28,478 bases of DNA from a virus. The stretch lies in IMG/VR virus record IMGVR_UViG_3300025769_000616, positions 1 through 28,478 of that record, one strand, 5' to 3'. The notes under the pieces were generated by a model that searched no databases, had not been told where the DNA came from, and saw only the letters and a list, made by a program, of their open reading frames with translations. Every line of letters starts with the position of its first letter. Position 1 is the first letter of the stretch. Positions 14,423 through 20,762 of the stretch are shown in pieces. Position numbers and translations under genes: made by a program.

Positions 14423-15996
14423 TGCCCGTAATAAGAGACAGAGTAATTAAAGGCGACAGTAGGTTTGCAGTTGATTACATTGTGGATTCACATGACGCTT
14501 ACAAATATTATATTAACCGTTGGACGTTTTTAGGTGACAGTTATCAAGGTGGTTACGACTACTTTGCTGGAAGATACTTAGAACCCTACTACTACGAATC
14601 CAGAGATGATTACGAAAAACGTTTACGTCAGGTTGCACTTGACAATCATGTAAAAAGCGTAACAGGAATTTACAACAGTTTCTTATTTAGAAAAGAAGTT
14701 AAAAGAGATTTTGGAAGCATTGATACGGATCCAGGATTAGAAGCATTTTTAAAAGATGCTGATTTGGATGGTAGAAGTTTTCAAGCATTCATGCGTGATG
14801 TAAGTGCATATGCACAGGTGTACGGCACGAGTTGGATTGTTGTGGACAAACCAAATACACAAACCTTTACGAGAGCGGACGAATTAAATCAAGGTATTAG
14901 ACCTTATGTTTCGCTGTTTACCCCGGATAATGTTTTAGACTGGGAATATACAAGACAACCAAATGGACTTTATGAATTAACATATCTAAAAGTTAAAGAA
15001 GAAATTGTCAAGAACAAACAGTATATTAGGGAATACACACCTGAAGAAATAAATGTGTATCTTATCGACGGAGCGGAAAAAACAGGTGAGTTATTTGAAA
15101 CAGTCCCTAACACGCTCGGAAGGGTGCCGGCGGTTTGCGTATACGCTCAACGAGGAAACATTAGAGGCATTGGAATATCCGCTATAGGCGATATTGCCGA
15201 CATGACCAAAATGATCTACGAAGAATATTCCGAGATTGAACAAATTATTAGATTAACAAATCATCCCACACTTGTAAAAACTGTTGACACAGAAGCAAGT
15301 GCAGGTGCAGGTTCAATTGTGCAAATGCCACAGGGTATGGATCCAGGACTTAAACCTTATCTAATTCAACCTGATGGTGCAAGTATTGAAGCAGTTTTAC
15401 AATCGATACAAAACAAAGTTGATGCAATTGATAGAATGGCATGCTTGGGTGGTATTCGTAGCATTGAAAGCAGACGTTTAAGTGGTATTGGTTTGCAAAC
15501 AGAGTTTCAAATGTTAAATGCAAAACTAGCGGATTTTGCAATGAATTTAGAACATGCCGAAGAACAGTTATGGCGCATGTGGGCATTGTATCAAGGTAAG
15601 GTATGGGACGGCGAAGTGGAATATCCTAGAAGTTTTAGTATACAGGATAAAGCAAATGACATTGCCATGCTTAAGATGGCAAAAGAAGCAAATCCAGCGG
15701 ATCCTATGATTAATTTTAAATTAGATAAAATGATCTTAGAAACCGTAACAGAACGTTCCTACGAAGAAGTTAAAGAATGGTATGATGAATACAAAAAAGA
15801 ATACGAATTAGAAGATACACGGAGCGAGGATGTGAACGAGATGGAAACACCCGAACAGGAATCCATGGAACATCCACCGGTTGATAATGCAGAACAATTA
15901 TTATCACATCTTAGAGAAATGATCGGTGAGGGTTATACCGATGAACAAATTAAACAAGTTCATCCGGAATTGGCGAGATTGTTTAACAGGGGATAG
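14422..15996 (+). CDS. Portal protein, 524 aa
   Basis: Directly coupled to terL. It opens with a helical part, and FLGDSYQGGYDYFAGRYLEP and DNHVKSVTGIYNSFLFRKEV are typical of DUF4055-type portals. SFQAFMRDVSAYAQVYGTSW, then IVVDKP, is the wing-stem region. GIGISAIGDIADMTKMIYEE and the following helix (IEQIIRLTNHPTLV) correspond to the crown/stem helices. SGIGLQTEFQMLNAKLADFA and EEQLWRMWAL are the late helices. The acidic C-terminus (EEVKEWYDEYKKEYELED, then MIGEGYTDEQIKQVHPEL) may be flexible. It forms the dodecameric ring at the packaging vertex. Confidence 0.9.
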   Translation: MPVIRDRVIKGDSRFAVDYIVDSHDAYKYYINRWTFLGDSYQGGYDYFAGRYLEPYYYESRDDYEKRLRQVALDNHVKSVTGIYNSFLFRKEVKRDFGSIDTDPGLEAFLKDADLDGRSFQAFMRDVSAYAQVYGTSWIVVDKPNTQTFTRADELNQGIRPYVSLFTPDNVLDWEYTRQPNGLYELTYLKVKEEIVKNKQYIREYTPEEINVYLIDGAEKTGELFETVPNTLGRVPAVCVYAQRGNIRGIGISAIGDIADMTKMIYEEYSEIEQIIRLTNHPTLVKTVDTEASAGAGSIVQMPQGMDPGLKPYLIQPDGASIEAVLQSIQNKVDAIDRMACLGGIRSIESRRLSGIGLQTEFQMLNAKLADFAMNLEHAEEQLWRMWALYQGKVWDGEVEYPRSFSIQDKANDIAMLKMAKEANPADPMINFKLDKMILETVTERSYEEVKEWYDEYKKEYELEDTRSEDVNEMETPEQESMEHPPVDNAEQLLSHLREMIGEGYTDEQIKQVHPELARLFNRG

Positions 15997-15998
15997 TA

Positions 15999-16259
15999 AT
16001 GGGAAAGTATATCCCAGAAGATAGTTGGATTGTTACCAATGAAACAGAACAAGAAATTAGACGCATTCTTGGTGAATACAACGAAAACATACACATCTAT
16101 GAAACCAAAGGTTACAGGACAGCAGGCATACGTTCGCGTAACAACCTGCTAGAATTATATCCGTTGTTAAAACGTAGACGCAAAGAAATACTTGATGGTT
16201 ACAAAAATCGCAAGATAGAGGAACATCCAAGTTGGGAAGGTATTGAAGATGCCGGTTAG
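15999..16259 (+). CDS. Small basic hypothetical protein, 86 aa
   Basis: ATG 15999 lies 3 bases after the portal stop, with a GGGGA site. The first half has acidic and aromatic helices (EDSWIVTNETEQEIRRIL). The second half is Arg/Lys-rich (GIRSRNNLLELYPLLKRRRK, then EILDGYKNRKIEEHP). The C-terminus overlaps the next gene. I do not recognise the family. The position between portal and scaffold suggests an internal head or connector-associated protein. Confidence 0.7.
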   Translation: MGKYIPEDSWIVTNETEQEIRRILGEYNENIHIYETKGYRTAGIRSRNNLLELYPLLKRRRKEILDGYKNRKIEEHPSWEGIEDAG

Positions 16260-16383
16260 ACGAGTAAAAGGTGGATACCGTTGGGGAACTAGCGGTAAGA
16301 TATACAAAACTAAACGAGAAGCAGAGCGTCAAGGGAGAGCGATACGTGCTTCTGGTTATAGGGGTGGTAGGAAACGCAAATAA
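16249..16383 (+). CDS. Small Arg/Lys/Gly-rich phage protein, 44 aa
   Basis: ATG at 16249 overlaps the previous gene and the stop overlaps the next start (TAATG). It begins MPVRRVKGGYRWGTSGKIYK and continues TKREAERQGRAIRASGYRG, then ends GRKRK. The pattern 'KGGY-x-WG-x-SGK-x-Y-x-T-x-x-x-AE-x-QG-x-AI-x-ASGY' recurs in tiny proteins near portal and capsid genes of many phages. Strongly basic, so it probably binds DNA or an acidic head component. Function not established. Confidence 0.8.
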   Translation: MPVRRVKGGYRWGTSGKIYKTKREAERQGRAIRASGYRGGRKRK

Positions 16384-16544
16384 TGGCAGTTACTACTACA
16401 ACCAGCATTGCATCAACAATAGGTCAACGCAGTAGCAAGCGTTATACCATAAAAAAAGGAGCAAGTGCCATGGCAATGAAATCTAGAATGTCTAGAGGCG
16501 GTAAGAAAAAGAAACCGTCTCGTGGCGGCAAAAAGAAGCGATAA
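16383..16544 (+). CDS. Very basic small protein, 53 aa (possible internal start at 16470)
   Basis: Reading from ATG 16383 (TAATG overlap) gives MAVTTTTSIASTIGQRSSKR, then YTIKKGASAMAMKSRMSRGG, ending in two Lys/Arg clusters (KKKKPSRGGKKKR). An in-frame ATG at 16470 has a much better SD (AAGGAG, 16456-16461, spacing 8) and would give only the 24-residue basic tail. Either both forms are made or the short one is the real product. The basic tail suggests binding to DNA or to the inner head surface. Its stop codon overlaps the GATAAATA element. Confidence 0.6.
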   Translation: MAVTTTTSIASTIGQRSSKRYTIKKGASAMAMKSRMSRGGKKKKPSRGGKKKR

Positions 16545-16547
16545 ATA
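16540..16547 (+). promoter_or_regulatory. TATAAATA-like element before the scaffold gene
   Basis: GATAAATA has seven of eight matches to the T4-type late box TATAAATA. It lies about 72 bases before ATG 16620 in a 75-base gap. No -35 box is seen. It could drive scaffold and major capsid protein, which are needed in high amounts. Confidence 0.45.
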
Positions 16548-16619
16548 CGTCGCTAAACTAAATAAAAGCATACACCAAGCGAGGTGGGGTAGAACTCAAC
16601 CATAAGAAAGAGGAATAAT

Positions 16620-17330
16620 ATGAACGCAGAAAACACAGCGGTTAATGATACAGAGCAAACTGTTGCTCAACCAACAGGTGAAAAACAGGAAAGTACACTG
16701 GAAACAGTAGAGAGACAAGACAACCTTTTATCACAGGACGATGTAAATCGAATTGTTGCTGAAAGGGTAGCAAGAGAAAAAGCAAAGTTTGAAAAGAAAT
16801 ATTCAAACGTTGATGTTGATCTCTATAACGAACTTGTAGAAAAGCAAGAAAAAGCACGCCAATCAGAATTAGAAAAGCGTGGTGAGTTTGAAAAATTGTT
16901 GAAAGAGCAAGCGGAGAAATTCAACGGCAAAATTCAACAGTATGAAAGCGAATTGCATTCTATCAAGGTAGACGGCACATTGCTTAATGAAGCAAGTGGT
17001 CAAAAAGCAATCAATCCACAACAAGTGGTAGCATTGTTAAAAGGACAACTTAAACTTAATGAAGCAGGTGGTGTTGACGTTTTAGATAACAACGGACAGG
17101 TTAGATATGATGAAAACGGGGAACCGTTAAAAGTATCTAGACTGGTAACTGAGTTTCTTACTGCGAATCCACACTTTGTTAGTGCAGGCCCTAGTGGCAG
17201 TGGCACAAGCAATGGAGTTGGACGACAAGCACCAGTGGTTGACAACGATATAACGAAACTGAACATGGAAAACCCAGAACACCGTGCTCGATACAAAGAG
17301 ATTATGAAGTCAAAAGGTATCCGTGTTTAA
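16620..17330 (+). CDS. Capsid scaffolding protein, 236 aa
   Basis: AGAGGAA precedes ATG 16620. An acidic/polar N-terminus is followed by DDVNRIVAERVAREKAKFEK, the usual start of phage scaffold helices. A long Lys/Glu/Gln coiled coil follows (to about residue 120, LEKRGEFEKLLKEQAEKF). Then comes AINPQQVVALLKGQLKLNEA, a Gly/Ser linker and a small basic C-terminal helix (RARYKEIMKSKGIRV) that normally contacts the coat protein. It lies directly upstream of the major capsid protein. No protease domain is seen, so the scaffold probably exits or is cut by a host enzyme or by a protease outside the window. Confidence 0.85.
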   Translation: MNAENTAVNDTEQTVAQPTGEKQESTLETVERQDNLLSQDDVNRIVAERVAREKAKFEKKYSNVDVDLYNELVEKQEKARQSELEKRGEFEKLLKEQAEKFNGKIQQYESELHSIKVDGTLLNEASGQKAINPQQVVALLKGQLKLNEAGGVDVLDNNGQVRYDENGEPLKVSRLVTEFLTANPHFVSAGPSGSGTSNGVGRQAPVVDNDITKLNMENPEHRARYKEIMKSKGIRV

Positions 17331-17355
17331 TTGCTATTAACATAAGGAGAAAACA

Positions 17356-18201
17356 ATGGCAGTAACAACATCAACCCTTACGCAAGAGTTATATGCGAAT
17401 ATCGTCCAGTCTGCTCTATACACATTATCCGAACAGACTGTAATTCGCCCTCTTATCCGTAATTACGACATGAGCGGAACTCCGGGCCTTACGGCACAAG
17501 TTCCAATTTACCCTGCCCTATCAGCGGCAGATTTAACTGAAGGTACAGATATCACTACTCCAACTAGTTTTGATACTACTTCAAAAACTATTACAGCGTT
17601 AGAACGCGGTGTAATGGTAACATTAACTGACCTTTCGAAAGAAAGTGCATCAGAAGATGTAGCGGCGGCAATTGGTAGACAAATTGGTGACGCAATGGCG
17701 AAAAAAGTCGACACAGAATTAGCGGCATTATTCAGCGGTTTTTCAAACACTGTTGGATCCGGTGCGGCAGAAATCAGTGTTGAAGACCTTTTCAAAGCGG
17801 CGGCAACACTAAGAGCAAACAACGCTCCTGGCCAGTATGTGTGTGTATTACACCCATACCAAGCATTCCAAATCAAGAAGCAATTAACTAATGCAGGTAA
17901 CACTAACATGGTTAATCCTTCAGATTTAGGTAACGAAGCACTTCGTTCAGGATTTGTTGGAAACATTGCCGGCATGAACGTGTTTGAATCCACTGTAATC
18001 ACAGGTGATTCCGCAGGTGCTTTTGTAGGTGCCGCGATGTCACAAGATGCATTGGGTTACATGGTTAAGCGTAACATGCGTGTTGAAGAGCAAAGAGACG
18101 CAAGTCTACGTGCTACTGAAATCGTAGGTTCTATGGCATACGGCGTTAGCGAAATTTTTGACGCATATGGTGTAGGTATCATCGGTGATGCACAACTATA
18201 A
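17356..18201 (+). CDS. Major capsid protein, HK97 fold, 281 aa
   Basis: AAGGAG lies upstream of ATG 17356. The N-terminal arm (TLTQELYANIVQSALYTLSE) is followed by the E-loop-like strands (SAADLTEGTDITTPTSFDTT, then ITALERGVMVTLTDLSKESA). The spine helix is DVAAAIGRQIGDAMAKKVDT. The A-domain carries QYVCVLHPYQAFQIKKQL, and the end is ATEIVGSMAYGVSEIFDAYG. Gene order after a scaffold and before a strong hairpin terminator supports the call. The sequence carries one DSAG (ITGDSAGAFVG). It forms the icosahedral shell. Confidence 0.9.
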   Translation: MAVTTSTLTQELYANIVQSALYTLSEQTVIRPLIRNYDMSGTPGLTAQVPIYPALSAADLTEGTDITTPTSFDTTSKTITALERGVMVTLTDLSKESASEDVAAAIGRQIGDAMAKKVDTELAALFSGFSNTVGSGAAEISVEDLFKAAATLRANNAPGQYVCVLHPYQAFQIKKQLTNAGNTNMVNPSDLGNEALRSGFVGNIAGMNVFESTVITGDSAGAFVGAAMSQDALGYMVKRNMRVEEQRDASLRATEIVGSMAYGVSEIFDAYGVGIIGDAQL

Positions 18202-18203
18202 TA

Positions 18204-18267
18204 ATTAGGCACAACCTAATATCATAACACGGGAAAGGGCGGAGAAATTCGCCCTTTTCTCGCTTTT
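18204..18267 (+). terminator. Tandem hairpins with terminator after the capsid gene
   Basis: First hairpin: ATTAGG (18204-18209) / CCTAAT (18215-18220), 5-base loop. Second and stronger: AAAGGGCG (18234-18241) / CGCCCTTT (18250-18257), a perfect 8-bp stem with an 8-base loop, followed by a broken T-rich tract (TCTCGCTTTT). It probably stops or reduces transcription after the capsid gene. A TATAAATA box follows directly. Confidence 0.75.
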
Positions 18268-18269
18268 AC

Positions 18270-18277
18270 TATAAATA
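18270..18277 (+). promoter_or_regulatory. Exact TATAAATA box before the tail module
   Basis: TATAAATA is identical to the T4 late-promoter consensus. It stands just after the terminator and about 65 bases before ATG 18343, in a 141-base gap. No -35 box is visible at 17 bases. It would restart transcription for the connector and tail genes. Confidence 0.55.
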
Positions 18278-18342
18278 CATTTGTTAAACAATTTGGTGGT
18301 ATGGGAAGGACCCAATAGCACATTTAAGGAGACAGTATCTCT

Positions 18343-18795
18343 ATGGCAACACTAGCAACTATAAGTGATCTACAAGATTACGAACCCGATATTCTAGATT
18401 TTGGAATTCCCAATTTTGACGAAGAATTAAGCAAGGCACAAGCGGATGTCTTTAGACAATTACGCAGAGATTGGTGGCCTACTCAAGTCTTGGGTTTGTA
18501 TGATTTAAAATACCTGGCAACCGGACAAACGGAACCAGATGAAGACTTATACACTGCAAGTCAACTCACAAGAGCAACAGTATTCCGCGCTCTAGGTTAT
18601 CACATATTCCCAAAGATGGCAAAATTTGAAGCAGAACCCGACATGTTTGAACGTAAAATGGAATTTTACAGAAAAGAATATGCTGAAGAATGGGATAACA
18701 TTTTAAGAGACGGTGTGGAATATGATTTGGACAGCAGTGGCACAGTAAGCGACGAAGAGAAAACTCCAACTCACTATCTACGCCTTAAAAGGTAG
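18343..18795 (+). CDS. Head-tail connector protein with EF-hand-like loop, 150 aa
   Basis: AAGGAG lies upstream of ATG 18343. It is mostly helical (NFDEELSKAQADVFRQLRRD, then WWPTQVLG), with LTRATVFRALGYHIFPKMAK as in gp6/gp16-type connector proteins of siphoviruses. Residues about 128-139 read DLDSSGTVSDEE, a full canonical 12-residue EF-hand loop with acidic or Ser ligands at positions 1, 3, 5, 9 and 12. Calcium binding there is plausible. It is the first gene after the capsid and precedes the tail terminator. Confidence 0.75.
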   Translation: MATLATISDLQDYEPDILDFGIPNFDEELSKAQADVFRQLRRDWWPTQVLGLYDLKYLATGQTEPDEDLYTASQLTRATVFRALGYHIFPKMAKFEAEPDMFERKMEFYRKEYAEEWDNILRDGVEYDLDSSGTVSDEEKTPTHYLRLKR

Positions 18796-18801
18796 TAGGT
18801 A

Positions 18802-19251
18802 ATGTCAAACAGAGAAGATATTATATCTAACATCATCGATGTATTGGGTGATATGGAAAACCCAAAAGTTCGCTTGGTTACAAGGGAACCGTTTGATGTT
18901 GACAAATTAGCACTTACACAATTCCCCGCACTATTGGTTACAACAGGTAATGAAACCCGTGAAGAAAACAGCATGGGTGGAAATCGTCGCGGAATTATAG
19001 AAGTGAATATACGAGGTTTTGTGCGTTCCGACGGACGCCAAGGGTTCGTTCAAAGCGTAGATCAAAAACGTAATGAATTGATCGAACGCATTGAAGAAGC
19101 ACTTAACACAAACAGGGATAGAGAACTAGCGGCAACAAGAGCGGCAACAACACACGTTACCACGATTGAAATAGTTGATAGAACTCCACCACTAGGTGAG
19201 TTTAATCTAATTGCTGAAGTTCACTATTCGTTTACAAAAGGAGCAGTATAA
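18802..19251 (+). CDS. Tail terminator / minor tail protein U-like, 149 aa
   Basis: ATG 18802 is 6 bases after the connector stop. The sequence starts with a helix (NREDIISNIIDVLGDM), then FPALLVTTGNETRE, a strand-loop-strand (RGIIEVNIRGFVRSD), then a helix (VDQKRNELIERIEEALN), and ends with a beta hairpin and FNLIAEVHYSFTKGAV. This alpha/beta plan matches the lambda gpU / tail-terminator family, which caps the tail tube and joins it to the head. Position between connector and tail tube agrees. Confidence 0.75.
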   Translation: MSNREDIISNIIDVLGDMENPKVRLVTREPFDVDKLALTQFPALLVTTGNETREENSMGGNRRGIIEVNIRGFVRSDGRQGFVQSVDQKRNELIERIEEALNTNRDRELAATRAATTHVTTIEIVDRTPPLGEFNLIAEVHYSFTKGAV

Positions 19252-19520
19252 TGCCAATAAAATATGTAAAAATGTGGAAAGACGGATCCTGGGAAAATAT
19301 CCAAGAGGATCGCGTAGAAAGATTTCTTGAAGAAGGTTGGACTTTATCAAATGATGGTGCAACCCAAGAAAAAAAGTCACCGGCAAAGGGTAGTAAAAAT
19401 AAAATTACCGCCGACGCCCAAGTGACTTCAATCAAAAAGGATGAGGAAGAAGAATGGGACGTTTTTGAAGACGAACTAATTTCAGACGACGAATCCAATA
19501 ACGCTAAAGAGGAGAACTAA
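19251..19520 (+). CDS. Acidic hypothetical protein, 89 aa
   Basis: TAATG overlap with the preceding gene. The first 30 residues (IKYVKMWKDGSWENIQEDRV, then ERFLEEGWTLSN) look like a small folded unit. The rest is charged, low-complexity and highly acidic at the end (EEEEWDVFEDELISDDESNN). No recognised family. It lies between the tail terminator and tail tube genes, so a tail assembly role is likely but not shown. Confidence 0.7.
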   Translation: MPIKYVKMWKDGSWENIQEDRVERFLEEGWTLSNDGATQEKKSPAKGSKNKITADAQVTSIKKDEEEEWDVFEDELISDDESNNAKEEN

Positions 19521-19522
19521 AA

Positions 19523-19933
19523 ATGGCGACATATACAGGCGAGAACGGAACCGTTAAAATCGGAACCGACAGTGCAGGTGAAACTGCGATTGCTGAAGTT
19601 CGCTCTTGGACGGTTGAACACAGCAAAGATGTGATCGACGATACGGTCATGGGCGACTCTGCGAGGACTTTTAAATCTGGATTACACCAGTTTACAGGTT
19701 CTATGGAAGTAGTATACGATGATGGACACACAGCGGCAAGCGATGCGTTCCGTCCAGATAATGATGGCGATCTTTACATCGAATTTTATCCAAGCACAAG
19801 TGCAGGTGAAAAATTCACAGGTAAAGTTATTGTTACATCAGTATCAAGAAGTGCATCATACGATGATCTCGTAACTGCAAGTGTAAACTTCCAAGGCACT
19901 GGTGCATTAGACGTTCAAGCATACAACGCTTAA
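19523..19933 (+). CDS. Major tail tube protein, 136 aa
   Basis: GGAG lies just before ATG 19523. It reads MATYTGENGTVKIGTDSAGE, then VRSWTVEHSKDVIDDTVMGD, which matches tube proteins of siphoviruses ('W-x-x-x-x-x-x-x-x-x-x-T-x-MG'). Next come TFKSGLHQFTGSMEVVYD and YIEFYPSTSAGEKFTGKVIV, and a final strand (VTASVNFQGTGAL). Predicted mainly beta. One DSAG occurs. It polymerises around the tape measure protein. Confidence 0.85.
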   Translation: MATYTGENGTVKIGTDSAGETAIAEVRSWTVEHSKDVIDDTVMGDSARTFKSGLHQFTGSMEVVYDDGHTAASDAFRPDNDGDLYIEFYPSTSAGEKFTGKVIVTSVSRSASYDDLVTASVNFQGTGALDVQAYNA

Positions 19934-19942
19934 GGATTTCTA

Positions 19943-20236
19943 ATGTTAAGAATTAGTGTCAGAGGCACTAAACGAGTTGGCCGCGATCTTGAAAGAGAAA
20001 AAGATCGATTGGTTGACAGAGTAGCACAAGATACATTGGTAGTAGCAAAAAGCAAAACGCCAATAGACAAGGGACAAGCGAGACGTGGTTGGCACCTCGA
20101 AAACGCTTTCAAAGAAAAGCGTATAGTCAACCGCGTGTCCCACATTGTTCCTTTAGAAATGGGCCGCTCAAAACAAGCACCGAATGGTATTTTGGGACCT
20201 ACCATACGGGAGATATCAAGAAGGAGATATAAATGA
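19943..20236 (+). CDS. Tail completion protein, HK97 gp10-like, 97 aa
   Basis: A weak GGA site precedes ATG 19943. A helix-rich basic N-terminus (GRDLEREKDRLVDRVAQDTL) is followed by VVAKSKTPIDKGQARRGWHL, the 'TPIDTG-x-x-R-x-xW' signature of HK97 gp10-like proteins. VSHIVPLEMGRSKQAPNGIL matches their 'Y-x-x-x-xE-x-G' end. The protein is shorter than many family members. It usually sits at the head-tail joint or tail completion step, but here it lies after the tube gene. The stop overlaps the next start (ATGA). Confidence 0.75.
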   Translation: MLRISVRGTKRVGRDLEREKDRLVDRVAQDTLVVAKSKTPIDKGQARRGWHLENAFKEKRIVNRVSHIVPLEMGRSKQAPNGILGPTIREISRRRYK

Positions 20237-20574
20237 GTAATGTAATTAACAACATACAAGCACACTTTAAAGAAAAGTTAAGTGGTGGACTGCAAAAGAT
20301 TTCTGTACCAGAATGGAAAACAGATATCTATTATAAAGCGGCATATTCGTTTGCTGTAGAAAGCAAAATTATTGCACTACAACAACAGGGTAAAACCGTT
20401 GAAGCATTAGTCGAAAGTCTAATTGCCAAAGCATTGGATCCGGAAGGAAAACCCATGTTTACAAAATTTGACAAAACAACACTAATGAACGATGCGGATC
20501 CAGCAACCCTTTTGCGTGTGTGCAGTGAGTTAAACAACGCTGTTTCAGAATATGAGGAAGTGGCAAAAAACTAA
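20233..20574 (+). CDS. Tail assembly chaperone, G-like, 113 aa
   Basis: AAGGAG precedes ATG 20233. Helical sequence with YYKAAYSFAVESKIIALQQQ, then GKTVEALVESLIAKALDPEG, then KFDKTTLMNDADPATLLRVC and a final helix (LNNAVSEYEEVAKN). Proteins of this size just before the tape measure gene act as tail chaperones that coat the tape measure during assembly (lambda gpG-type). The last codons form the slippery site for the -1 frameshift that yields the longer G-T product. Confidence 0.8.
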   Translation: MSNVINNIQAHFKEKLSGGLQKISVPEWKTDIYYKAAYSFAVESKIIALQQQGKTVEALVESLIAKALDPEGKPMFTKFDKTTLMNDADPATLLRVCSELNNAVSEYEEVAKN

Positions 20575-20762
20575 AAGAGGACACTGAACTTCAACTGTTA
20601 ATGAGAATAGCAGAGACTTTGCACAAGAGTGTGGAGGAAGTTATGCAGTTAAGTGTCCTGGAAATAAAGTTGTGGTATGAATGGTTTCTACTACAACATG
20701 AAAGACAAAAGGAGGCGATGAGTCGTGGCAACACAAACACTAGAAATCCGCGTTCTCGATAA
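20233..20762 (+). CDS. Tail assembly chaperone G-T fusion by -1 frameshift, about 176 aa
   Basis: The heptamer A AAA AAC (20565-20571) is in frame X XXY YYZ with the G reading and directly precedes the stop TAA (20572-20574). Slipping back one base opens a 63-codon reading (from CTA 20571) to TAA 20760-20762. It starts LKEDTELQLLMRIAETLHKS and includes VEEVMQLSVLEIKLWYEWFL, typical of the T half of G/GT proteins ('ms-x-x-El-x-W-x-x-f'). A purine-rich GAGGAAG lies a few bases before the slip site and could act as an SD-type stimulator. The T reading has no usable start of its own and runs into the tape measure gene, as in lambda. Confidence 0.9.
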
